64,000 nucleotides of DNA from Bombus terrestris (lineage: Eukaryota; Arthropoda; Insecta; Hymenoptera; Apidae). The position numbers and the translations under genes are program-made. Positions within the stretch are counted from its first letter, which is position 1. The number at the start of each line of letters is the position of its first letter. The notes below the pieces were generated by a model. That model was given only the letters and a program-made list of their open reading frames with translations. It was not told where the DNA came from and ran no database searches. Below are positions 54,601 to 64,000 of this stretch, piece after piece. The stretch lies in contig NC_063272.1 in the NCBI RefSeq assembly GCF_910591885.1, forward strand, positions 13,528,364 to 13,592,363, read 5' to 3'.

Positions 54601-57600
54601 GTATGTTGCGTTTGTAGGTGTTGAGGGGCGAGGGGAAGATCCTGATTGTCCTACGTCATAGGGAAAGTGCAATGTTGGGCCGTGTGCAAAGACCAGGTCA
54701 AAACCTAATGGTTTGCTGTCAGGTAGCATGAAATGGCGTGGATTTGGGTATAGTCGTTGTCACATGAACGTCGTCGACGCTGACCTACCGAATTTCTTAT
54801 TAACAGGTTAACGTTGTTTGCGTTGTAATCGTATGGTATCACCTGCAGTGAATCGCGGCTAAAGTTTCGTGGCTCAAGCCCGCGAGTTTCGGTTGGTTTA
54901 GCAGTCAACTTGGCTCGGTGTTCGCTGAAGCTATGGTGGAATAGCTGAAGTTGCTTCGATTAATTCTCGTTTCTGGCCGCGCGGGAAGTTGATGGAGCGC
55001 CCACGGCATCGGTGTCTGCGTATTAAATGCTCATAAATCCGAAGCACCTGCTAGCTAAATCTCCAGTCGCGAGTTGAATTTCGTAGCTTCGTTTGCCGCT
55101 TAATGGCCGCATTAAGCCTGGCGAAAGCTGGCATATTGTGTTTTCCTATTTTCCACGTGTAACGAGAGCTTAACATTTTCAATGAATTTCTACCGGAGAA
55201 GTTTCAAGTTCTCGCTGGGATTAATATCGTAGTAGCGTGGGCAAAAGGCCTAAGAGATATTGGGCGAACCATAAATAATGTCGCTGGAAAGCCTAAGCCT
55301 AAGCCTAAAGCCTAAGACAGGCCCAATGTATCGTCGGTTCTTCAATGGAATAGTTATGCGGAAAAGGCCTGTCTGACCTTGGCCACGAATGGTTGGGAAA
55401 CACGTGCGTGGTGGGGCTAAACAAAAGACAAAGGGATGCTAAGGGACAAGGATGAGTTGGCAGGCAGTGTTAGTTGAGAAGTCATAGAGTGCGAATCGCG
55501 TTGTCAAGAGAGTGTAGTCCGCGTGTGCGAGAGCGTTGGAACCGTGGTGACGAGAATTGCAAATTAACTATTTAGTTGTCCTAATTATAGTACATTGTTT
55601 TATTTAGTTCACGTTAAACAATCATCGTTTCCTGTCTAACCAACACATGTTTAATCTAAATTAAATAAACTAATTATAGTAAGATCCTACAATATTTCGT
55701 TACATATTCTCAGAAACGAAGAGGTAATACAATTTAGTACATAATTCTTCGAGAATCGTATTTTTGTTTATCGATCTTAGGTCCGTTTTTATGGACCGCC
55801 GGCTGCTAAACAAGTTTGCAGTTCACTAACACTTGAATAAAAATATCCGCAACTCGGTTTCAATACGGTGTACCTTCTATGCTTCTTTTTCTCGTATTTT
55901 CACTCCGTTCGGAAGCAATTAGCATCGGTCAACATATTCTTATTCAGTGAAAAGATATAATGCTCATAGAGAAGATATTCTATCGTCGTCGATAAGCTGA
56001 TAAGTGTCGCATGTTTCGCGGCGAATCACAGCCTCGAGTCAGTTAGATTAGATTATTTGTATCTTTTATAAAAATTAGAACGGTGGAAGATAAGATAAAG
56101 CAACGTCTCATCTATCAACTCGACTATTGTTCGCGTAATTGACGTCCAAACAATCTACACCGGTGTCCCCTTGATTAACTCTGTATTGTCTTGCAGGTAG
56201 CGGAACACCGGTGGTATCAGCCTTGAGAACGTCCAAACACGCAACCTGACTCTACGAATAAGACACCGGTGAACAAGCAGTGACTTTTTCAAAAGAAACC
56301 GGATGCTCCAGTTCGCCTGGAAAACGTCAAAACGACAGCAAACGAATAGAAACAAAGAATTCTGTCAAAGCATACGGTGAAGAACGAAGGATCAAACATG
56401 ATGACTCGTATGCTACTGCAAGAACCTGGATGGAAGATCGAGCGCAAAGGTTCAGCGTTGTTGCTTCGGAGGGACAGCTCGCATTTGAAGAGCGGTCGAG
56501 TCTGTTTCCGGTGCGACGTCGAAGTCCATGAATTCGAGCGTGACGAGGATTACACGATCGAGGCGGAACCGGAGGCAGCTGCCAGTCCGCTGGCAATGTG
56601 TGCCAGTTGCCTGGCGGCTCTTTGCGTGACCGTGATTCTACCGTGGTTGTTGATCGGTGGTTAAACACGAACTGACGATTTTGGGGGGGTATTGGGCGAT
56701 CGTATAACCTCTGGCAACGGAAGTCGTCCGAGGATTGCTCAAAGATGATGAGACAATTGCTTGACGCGTAGGTGGAACACAGAGAGATCGTTGATTACGA
56801 AAGGTCTGTTGGAATCGCTGATAGATGGAAGACGAAGAGGATCAGGTGGATTTCAGCATTCGTTGAAGAGATTCTCATCGAGAGGCTCGACATGGAAATG
56901 GATAAAGTTCCTAAACGTGGTAGTTTCGTTAAAACGAGTGTTGCCAGCTTATACATTGACGATGCATGTAATTATTTATACGATCGGTATGACTTCCTTG
57001 AAACGAAAGAAACACGAAGGAATTTCTGAATCGTGAAATGCCTTTGGCGTTTCTTTCTCCGAAAGAAAAAAGTATTTTTGAACGAGAGAGACTAAACCTC
57101 GTCTCTAAAACACCCTACGACTTTATGTTTATTCGTTGATTTTTGTCGTTTGCTTTAAGTTTCCGTTCCGTAGCGAGAAACACGATTCCACGACAGAAAC
57201 GCGGTCTTTAGATGGACTCGCGGTTCAAGTAGATTTTGCGCAAGTCGAGAGAAAGAAAACTGCTCGGCATGGACGTTCTGCATAGATGCGGAAAACGAGA
57301 TGAGAAAAAAAAAAAAAAACACATCAAAGGGAAAAGGGTGTATCCGAGCGTACATTAAACCTCCTTACTCGTTTGATGGTATCGACAAATCCTCCATGTA
57401 GTCTCTGAAACGAAGGCGATCTTGTGCCAAACGAGAGTAGAATACTCGAGATATTCGTTGAAACCTTTCGTGATTCGCAGTCCGCTTACTTTTGCACACG
57501 CAAACACACGTTCTTTTCTCAATACTAGCTGCATCGCGGCCTGAACGCGCGTGCATTCGTATACACGTACATCTTCCTTTTCTTCTTCTATCGATGTTCC

Positions 57601-60600
57601 GTGTAATAATCGAGTCGTTACATCTCATTCGAACGGGAAAATATAATGCACGATACACATCGGCCTTGTTCTCCTCCTTCGATATCGTTTCGAAACAATA
57701 ATCTTACCGTTGCGTTGAGCGGATTCCGCTTCTATTCCGACGTCCGCGTTCGATTCTCCCGATCAATTACATATTTTTCGCGGGCACAGTCCGGGGACTT
57801 GGTAAAACTTACAAAGTTCTGCACGGTGCCAAGTCAGCAAATGGAAAAGTTGGAGAACGACGAACCGGCGTCGGATTGAGAAATCGAGCGAAGTTTCGAA
57901 CCCGTCGACTATCGATAACGTTACAGTCCGTTGCCTGCCGAACAAATTTCCAGAAACCAGAGAATCAACGGTACGTCGAATAAATTTCGGCTGGACGTCA
58001 TATTGGATGCTCGGATCTGGAATGATTTTTGTTACGATAATAACGCGATTTTAAATGACACGTTGTAAATATTTAAGTATCTATAGCTGAATTTGAAATT
58101 GTGAATTTGTATTTGCGAGCATCTTTAAATGCTTCGAAGATCGTTGCAACCATCGTTGGTGTTTTCGATTAACTTAAACGTAGACTGTGGCGGTGTTCTC
58201 GCGATCAATTTACACGAACCCCGAATCTGGCAATACCCAGATTACCACGCAGAACGTCTTCGATAAATCATCTGTGCGTATGGGTGCGGAATTTTGAGAG
58301 TGAGAAAGAGAGCAAGAGATTTCTAAATATAAACCGATGATTGATCGTACGTGTATAAAAGTGGTGTATTCGGGGAGAGCACGAAGATACGAACGTCTGG
58401 GATAACGTGTGAGGTTCTATCAAACGATTCCAATCAATCAGTGTAAAATACTATTTGTTTATATTTCTAATAAAATTCTGAACGAGCTGTATGTTGGTGA
58501 TTTTTGTATATTACACCTTTGACCTAACTCTTTGCGGATATTAATCATCGTTACTCTCTTTGCATTTGTACATCCTGTTTCTACGTCGACGAGCACGCAT
58601 TTCGTATTTCATATAAATATATAACACGCATAGTTTTCGGAATGAGAACAGGCGATGCTTCCATCGTTCTTTAATCCCATCGCCGATCGATTTCGATTGC
58701 TTTGCAATTGTAGCGTAGCCGGAGCCAATTTGCAGGGTGCAAATTCCGCGTTTAGATTTTCTTTTCAAGCGAAATAACTTGGATAATGGTTTTAATACGT
58801 TGCCGGTGATAACAGCCGCGTTGTCAAGGTAGAGAGTGTCCGTTTGTATCGGTGCGATGCCTCGAATATTCGCTTCTTTTCCCACTTGCTGTTCCCTTTT
58901 GTTCAAAATTTCTCTTGAAATCGTTTAAAAGATCAAAGAGACTATAGACGCAGGACATGATAAATACACACAAAGTTGATAAATCACCGTTAGGACTTTA
59001 CGCGTTACCCTCGCTGGGTTCGTAAGTGAAAAGAAGTGCCTTTGTTTTTAATGGATCGCATCCTATCGATACATCGGTATTTTAATCATTTGCAGGGATA
59101 TTGCCGCAAAAAGCCAATAAACGTCACTTGGAACGAGGACAAAGTCACCGAAGTGAAAAGAAAAGAGGTCGTGTAAATTTTGTCCAAACCCTGCTTGCTC
59201 TTTGACGTCTGACCGTGAAATTCTCGCACCGCCTCGTAAACCTCGATGAAATGCGCGAGAATTTAATTTCCCAGTTAACGTGATCGCATAAATATACATC
59301 GCGGTTCTCGCTGCTTCTCTTTTATTCGTTCGTGAATACGCGCGAGATCAGGCCAGATTTCGGTGACCGTTCCTTTAGCCAGCAATTTCCGGAAGGCGGC
59401 CACGTTATCTCTATTTTATGCAAACAATCGGTGATAACAACAATGATCAATGTTTCTTCAACGTTGACTGTACAGCAAACAAATTAAAAAAAGAAACGTT
59501 TCGGTAGAATTATGATAGCCCTGTAAAGATCATTGACAATGGCCAACTTCGATTTCGTAGAACTAGATGCCATTGTTTGATGATGTACTATGTAGAGTAT
59601 CGCTCGATACACAGCTGTAAACGTCGTGTTATTTTCTCGGTACACGTTGAAAGTAGTATCAGACAAAGACAGGTAAATAACGCATCGATTGTAGTGTAAA
59701 TGTTTGAACAGATTTCACTGATATGCATTCCTTCCTACCATTTATAAAGACTCGAATAGCTAAAGCCATCTTCAAGGCGAAATATGCACTTGATATTCTT
59801 TCTCGGTTTCCGTTAAAATATCATCGTGGTAATATATACTTGACCTTGAAATGACCTTTACAGACCTGCGAAATGTCTTTCAGGTCTCGACTCATCGATT
59901 CTCATTTCTGACGTACCAATACGACTTTTGTTTTCTGGTCTTTCTTTTTGTTATGAAGTTGTTATTCAACGTTATTACGATGAAATAGTTACGATAGAGT
60001 TGAAAATTCTGGAATATTCGAGGTGTGAGCCGAAAGACAGGGTCAAAGTGTAAGTATAATTCAAAGACGTTCTCGTCTCATTTACGTAACGTCTTTCCCT
60101 AGTTCGAAGAGAGTTATCGTGTTTCAACAGCGGGCAAGGTTATTAAATATATTATTTAGCGTCAGTTATTTCCATATCGAAGTGAATCACTGGTTTGGTT
60201 GGCTACGGATTATCTGGATCGAGGTGAACCAGAAATTTGAACGCGCGAAAGAATATGATAGCCGTGATCGGTCTCTTAGCGCGTGTATCTTGACATTTAA
60301 ACAGTGTCCCAACGGGATTCAGCGACGATCTCGTAATTAAGTCGAGCCTTCGCAGCTGTCTTGCTTTTCAGCGATATTACGATAATTTATTTTCGAATTA
60401 GAAAACAAGTCGTGAGACTATAACCGTTGCTGCATGACGAAGGAATTCATGAATTTCAAATGTGGAGAGAATGTTTTATTCGTTTCGATACTGTTGAAAT
60501 TTGCATGAAGTTTCTTTGAGCTAGTCATCGCTGTAAAACAATTTATTTAAATGTCTCACGGAAGGAAATTTCTCCTTCTTCTTCGCTTTCACGTTATTTC

Positions 60601-61271
60601 GTTCGGTTCGGGACACGTACGAGGAGGATAATGAAGGTTAATTAGATGGGTTGACGTATCAAGCGTTAAATTAATCCTTGCACGTTATCTACAGTCTCTC
60701 GCGGAATATATTCAAGCATGACAGCTGATTGCTGCAAATTGGCTTCAATTTCCTTCAATTTGCAAGCGACCAAAAAAAAAAAATTCATGTACCGTGGGCG
60801 GCATCTGCCGACCGACTAAACTCGTGCGTAGATAAAGTAGACACTTATGTAGGTAACGTAGCCTTTCGTCTCGTTTTTCACAGAGACGTTAGTACCGAAT
60901 TGGTCGACAGATGGCAGTATGACGCTTGCTCGTGTGAATTTCAATTCGTTCTCCAGTTCACGGTCATATGTGTGTCAGCTTGTTGTTGTGCTCGCATCGC
61001 GATTAAAATTAATTATTATGTACATACATAATTCGTTAATGTTTGTTAATCAACATGTGAACCCACAACATTCGTATCATCTATTAAGGTAACGCTTTTC
61101 TCCCGCTCGTCTACTCTACGACGCTTAATATTATTATCGTATAAGAATTTCAAACGATGGAACGTTAACCCTGTTTCGTAATAACCATTGCAAAATGGTG
61201 TCGATTGTAGGACTAACTCGACTCGATTGTTTTTGTTTCAGTTACCGGATCTGAACAACCTCGATGAAAAG
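36693..61271 (+). CDS. Unrecognised disordered protein with helical C-terminal segment (5' part, 4 coding exons)
   Basis: Exons 36693-36943, 37441-38617, 39623-39688 and 61242-61271 join in phase into 508 codons with no stop, so the protein continues past the window. The ATG has an in-frame TAA three codons upstream (36684) and sits in an exon opened by TTGTTTTCAG (36353). Residues 1-84: acidic start, then a predicted-helical stretch with [20 protein letters not shown]. Residues 85-417: charged, Ser/Asp/Arg/Asn-rich and probably disordered. Residues 418-476: a hydrophobic helical segment with [16 protein letters not shown] and CAEILEMVK that could be HEAT/ARM-like. Then come [19 protein letters not shown] (exon 3) and [10 protein letters not shown] (microexon). 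I do not recognise the family and assign no function. Codon use is markedly GC-richer than the flanks. The first two exons are secure; the join over 21.5 kb to the microexon is weaker. Confidence 0.75.
38618..39471. other. Intron 2 of the unrecognised gene
   Basis: Donor AAG|GTGAGC at 38618, acceptor ATTTATTGCAG ending at 39622. Besides the tRNA there is nothing coding. Confidence 0.6.
39472..39544 (-). tRNA. tRNA-Lys (anticodon CUU)
   Basis: The minus strand reads GCCCGGCTAGCTCAGTCGG..., folds as a full 73-nt cloverleaf and has no intron. The anticodon loop is CTCTTAA with CUU (plus-strand AAG at 39509-39511). The A box TAGCTCAGTCGG and B box GGTTCGAGCCC are intact. A T8 run (plus-strand A at 39462-39469) immediately downstream is a normal Pol III terminator. 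The gene sits antisense in the first 0.8 kb of the intron between exons 2 and 3 of the unrecognised gene and looks functional. Confidence 0.97.
39689..46689. other. First part of the 21.5-kb intron
   Basis: Mostly AT-rich with no recognised coding exon. It contains a Tc1-like element with degenerate inverted ends (about 42569-43031), an A13 run at 43382-43394, a CAACT-rich block at 43735-43860 and a 14-bp tandem pair at 46371-46398. Confidence 0.5.
42569..43031. mobile_element. Degenerate Tc1-like/MITE remnant
   Basis: The left end CTGTGCAAAAATCTTAGGAC (from 42575) is an inverted, imperfect match to the right end GATCTAAGCATTTGCACAG (ending about 43029). A TA lies just outside the right end; the left end has a few extra bases. 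No transposase frame survives in the interior. Confidence 0.45.
46690..47223 (+). promoter_or_regulatory. CpG-rich promoter/first-exon candidate inside the large intron
   Basis: A sharply CpG-rich block ending in an excellent donor (CACAG|GTACGT, GT at 47224). It carries CACGTG near 47106 and 47173. No conserved protein is readable, so it would be a non-coding first exon. The next same-strand good acceptors are at 56196 (in front of the small tail-anchored ORF) and 61241 (microexon). It could therefore start either a nested gene or a short isoform of the host gene. Inference. Confidence 0.35.
47224..56196. other. Middle part of the 21.5-kb intron
   Basis: No recognised coding exon. It contains a T22 run at 49731-49752, a (TA)n run at 52375-52394, a 10-bp triplicate around GGCTTTTGTA at 54457-54486, a compositionally different block at about 54540-55560 and three GCCTAA units at 55291-55308. 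Confidence 0.5.
56398..56664 (+). CDS. Small tail-anchored protein with RVxF motif (candidate gene)
   Basis: 88-codon frame in an exon opened by a good acceptor (TATTGTCTTGCAG, ending 56196). ATG at 56398 with a second ATG directly after; I take the first. Residues 1-60 are polar and charged with a Trp (GWKIERKG) and RVCF at 34-37. VEVH follows at 41-44, then an acidic ERDEDY. Residues 65-86 form a single hydrophobic helix ([12 protein letters not shown] onward) running to the C-terminus, the pattern of a tail-anchored membrane protein facing the cytosol. RVxF is the docking motif for protein phosphatase 1, and [11 protein letters not shown] has the same spacing as the RVxF plus hydrophobic-pair module of PPP1R15-type regulators; the eIF2alpha-related part of that family is absent. 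Codon use is GC-rich and gene-like. It may be nested in the host gene's intron. Function is inferred; no family is firmly recognised. Confidence 0.55.
   Translation: MMTRMLLQEPGWKIERKGSALLLRRDSSHLKSGRVCFRCDVEVHEFERDEDYTIEAEPEAAASPLAMCASCLAALCVTVILPWLLIGG
56665..61241. other. Last part of the 21.5-kb intron
   Basis: 3' flank of the small ORF, then ordinary AT-rich intron. It includes an A15 run at 57305-57319 and no recognisable exon until the acceptor TTTTTGTTTCAG at 61241. Confidence 0.5.
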
Positions 61272-64000
61272 GTGAGTGCTACCAACGAATTCCCGTTCAC
61301 CTATCTCACATTAATCGCGATATCTTCAGGGTAAGTGAAATCTGAGATCTTTTCGTTTTTAATGCGATAAACATCTCTGTAATTGCTCGAACGTATTTGA
61401 GTAATTTCATATCGTGCTAACCATCGAACCTGGATATTCATCTCGCCACAAAATTCGCCTGTTTCCTTTAATATTGTATAATATCGTGTATAAATCTAGC
61501 GATATCACGTTCGAGGGGAGTCCGTGTTAATTGTTAGATATAAGATTTTATGGTGGCTTAAATATTCGAGACAGAATTAAAGTGCTACGTGACTGGAATC
61601 ACGAATAAGCTGTTCGTGAATGAATTAAGCTCACGCAAAGAGACTTATGTAATCTCCGTGAAAAAGATACACGCGCAACCATTAAGAACGTTTCCAGGCA
61701 GAAGCATGCGGCTTACGATCGTCGTTAATGCTGGTAAACATCTTTGAAAGCTATTCTCGCGCCTCTTGACCTGCGCGCGCATGCCCCTGAATTTGTTTCG
61801 TGGATTATTTTCGGCGCGCTATTACAAACGGTATTGTATTTTTTGTACCAAAGTGATACACCGGTACTTATACTACCGTGTAAGAGATTAACAATTATTG
61901 TGTTAGATAGTAGTACAGTCTATAGCTTTCTTCTTCTTAATATAGTGCATGTTATATTTCAACTTTTAGTTATTCAATATTTAGGCTTTTAATCCATGAA
62001 TATATTTTATTGTGAAATTTGCAATTAACCTTAATCGAAGAATAATTCTGGAAAATCGTCGACATACAGGTTCCGTTCTAACATTTTTTCACTCTAATAA
62101 TCATCCATTATGGAGTGAAGGTTGCTTGCATTTGAGACGTAGCAATCACAGGATTTAAATAGGTCCATTGAATCTCCATATAGCATCGGTCTTGCCGAGT
62201 TTTGTTCCGACAGTATTAGAACGAAAGGATGGTATTAGGAGCAATTACTCTAATGCAAACTTGCACGAGAGCCAATCGCTCCTGCCTCGTCTTCCTGTGT
62301 ACGAACTTAATACCCGTTTCATCATTCGCGAGTTAGAGCATGGAATGTAGCCTATCTCGATGCACCGCTTCTCGAGTCATTTAATCGGCTATTACACAGA
62401 ACACCGAACCCCGTTCTTAAGCATCCTCGAACGCACAGTAATTCTAGTCATCAAGCAATCGATAAGATCGATCTTATAATTTCGATTTACTGACATGGAC
62501 TCATTAATTTGTTTACGACGGGTTTATGAACTTAAAAACAGGAAAGAAACCGAAAGCCTTTTCTTATCGGGGCTACTTATTTGGACTTGTAATCGCACCT
62601 GCTTTGTCTTTTCAATCGTCCATCAACTTCGTTAAAGTGCGCAGCTGTTGTTTCATTAATACATTGATCCTTAGTCGATACGTTCCATTTATTAATACGT
62701 AGTTTATTGTTGGCGATATTTATAGCGAACAGTTGCAAATATAGCACGTTCAAGTAGAATTGACCTTCCATACGCACACATATTTTTCTATATCCATTTG
62801 ATAGCTGTTTATATTCAAGCAGTTTTCCAAGTAATTTTTTTTACTGTTACACGCTTCCAACTAATCTAAAAATATTCGAAGAAATTTATCAACGTCTCCT
62901 GCGTATTATATAATCCTCCGCTCGGACAAATGTTAGGGAAGACAATTTTTTTTTTTTTTTTTTTTCTAAACAAAAGTAAAATTCAGCGAGGAGTAATTCA
63001 AAGAGTGAAATTTCGCTTCAACCATTCGTAATTTAATTTATCTACGCGTGATCGTATCGTCCCACGTTTTGTTAGAAGGTCAGTGACCTAATATTTTCTT
63101 ACAACGATCAAGCTGTCTTTCATAAATTTGATTGTTTAGTAGATACAGCTTGCCATTCGTTCGGATAGTTCTCGCGCAAAGGCTACAGTTTCTAGAAGTG
63201 TTTTAAAATTGACCGAGGAAACTAGCCTGGCCGAATCGACGGAACATAGGTGGAAGCACGCGGAAACGAATCATTAAGATAATTGATCGTGAGACAAGGT
63301 GCGCTCCTTCGATCGGCCAGCTACACGTGAGAAAAAACACGGTTTATTATTTGATTTAAGCGTTGTTCCTATCTTCTATACTATATCTGTTACATCACCG
63401 ATATTTCGTGTCAGGACGTTATGTGTTTTCGTTCGAAATGCAATTACATCGATGAAAGCAAAGAGCAGTTTAAACAAAGAACGAGTATTTCGATGAAACA
63501 GCTACGTGACTATTATCACGTTAATGGCATTAATGAGATGCCATACAAAAAATGTAAATGATTCTGCTATGACAGTTATCTCTTTTTTCTTTTATATGAA
63601 TATGTATCCTGATCTTCTCGGTGATTTCCATACTTACCTGTTATGTATATGTTCTTCAGTTAATCGAAACGAATTCGATCGAACGTTCTATTAAAATGAA
63701 ATAACGTTCTCGATCGAGAAACGTACGTACATACATTATCTCCTGTTTGTTTTCCGTGTCGTCGTTTCCAAGCATCGTTGGTGTTCGATTACTTGGAAAA
63801 CACCGTTTGACGGAAACCGAATTAGTTTCGCAGAACAACGAGACCACCGTTCTTCCTCCGGAAACGAGTTCTACGAACGTTTCCAATTATACATGTTTCG
63901 AGAGCTCGGAGAAATTGGACTGTGACGTGAACGTGACAAATTCTTCCACTGTTCCGTGAATTGCTCGAACCTTACATTTCATAGGAATATTTCCATCCGC
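61272..64000. other. Intron after the microexon, to the window edge
   Basis: Starts at donor AAG|GTGAGT (61272). Contains a T20 run at 62946-62965. A 70-codon frame ending at 63959 with five N-glycosylation sequons could be part of an exon but has no secure splice context, so it is reported only as a finding. Confidence 0.4.

Noticed and set aside
56327..56668. 113-codon minus-strand frame opposite the small tail-anchored ORF
   Set aside because: Mirror of the plus frame; the plus frame has the acceptor, the membrane helix and the motif, while the minus frame has no recognisable features.

Overview
This window is animal nuclear DNA, most likely from a hymenopteran insect and plausibly a bee. 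Two of its genes are clearly recognisable, are split by canonical GT/AG introns and read best as insect orthologues. Spacer DNA is AT-rich, and CpG-rich patches sit where promoters would be expected. The species call is inference; no marker gene settles it. There is no bacterial, viral or CRISPR-like system here.

Layout: (1) 1-2727 holds the 3' part of IFT88, a TPR protein of the intraflagellar transport B complex, ending in the diagnostic acidic tail DEELGDDLLPE. (2) 8176-12741 holds a complete nine-coding-exon hexokinase (470 aa by my splice model). It has one or two candidate non-coding leader exons upstream (3.45-4.01 kb and ending at 7959) and an upstream cluster of CACGTG E-boxes. (3) 12.7-35.6 kb is a gene-poor stretch. 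It contains CpG-rich blocks, a duplicated twin E-box element, a MITE-like element with terminal inverted repeats, microsatellites and several degenerate tandem repeats. (4) From 36693 a third gene of unrecognised family runs to the right. It has a leader exon, two large coding exons, a 66-nt exon, a 21.5-kb intron, then a 30-nt microexon at 61242-61271, and it leaves the window open. (5) The large intron carries an antisense tRNA-Lys(CUU) at 39472-39544 and a same-strand small gene candidate at 56398-56664. The latter would encode an 88-aa tail-anchored protein with a PP1-docking-like RVxF motif. The intron also holds transposon remnants and a CpG-rich possible leader exon at about 46.7-47.2 kb.

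The genes share no obvious pathway: a ciliary transport protein, a glycolytic entry enzyme and a disordered, probably regulatory protein. The most interesting candidates are the small RVxF/tail-anchor protein, the unrecognised long-intron gene and the duplicated twin E-box element. All splice models were made by eye from reading frame, phase and splice consensus; RNA-seq would decide them.
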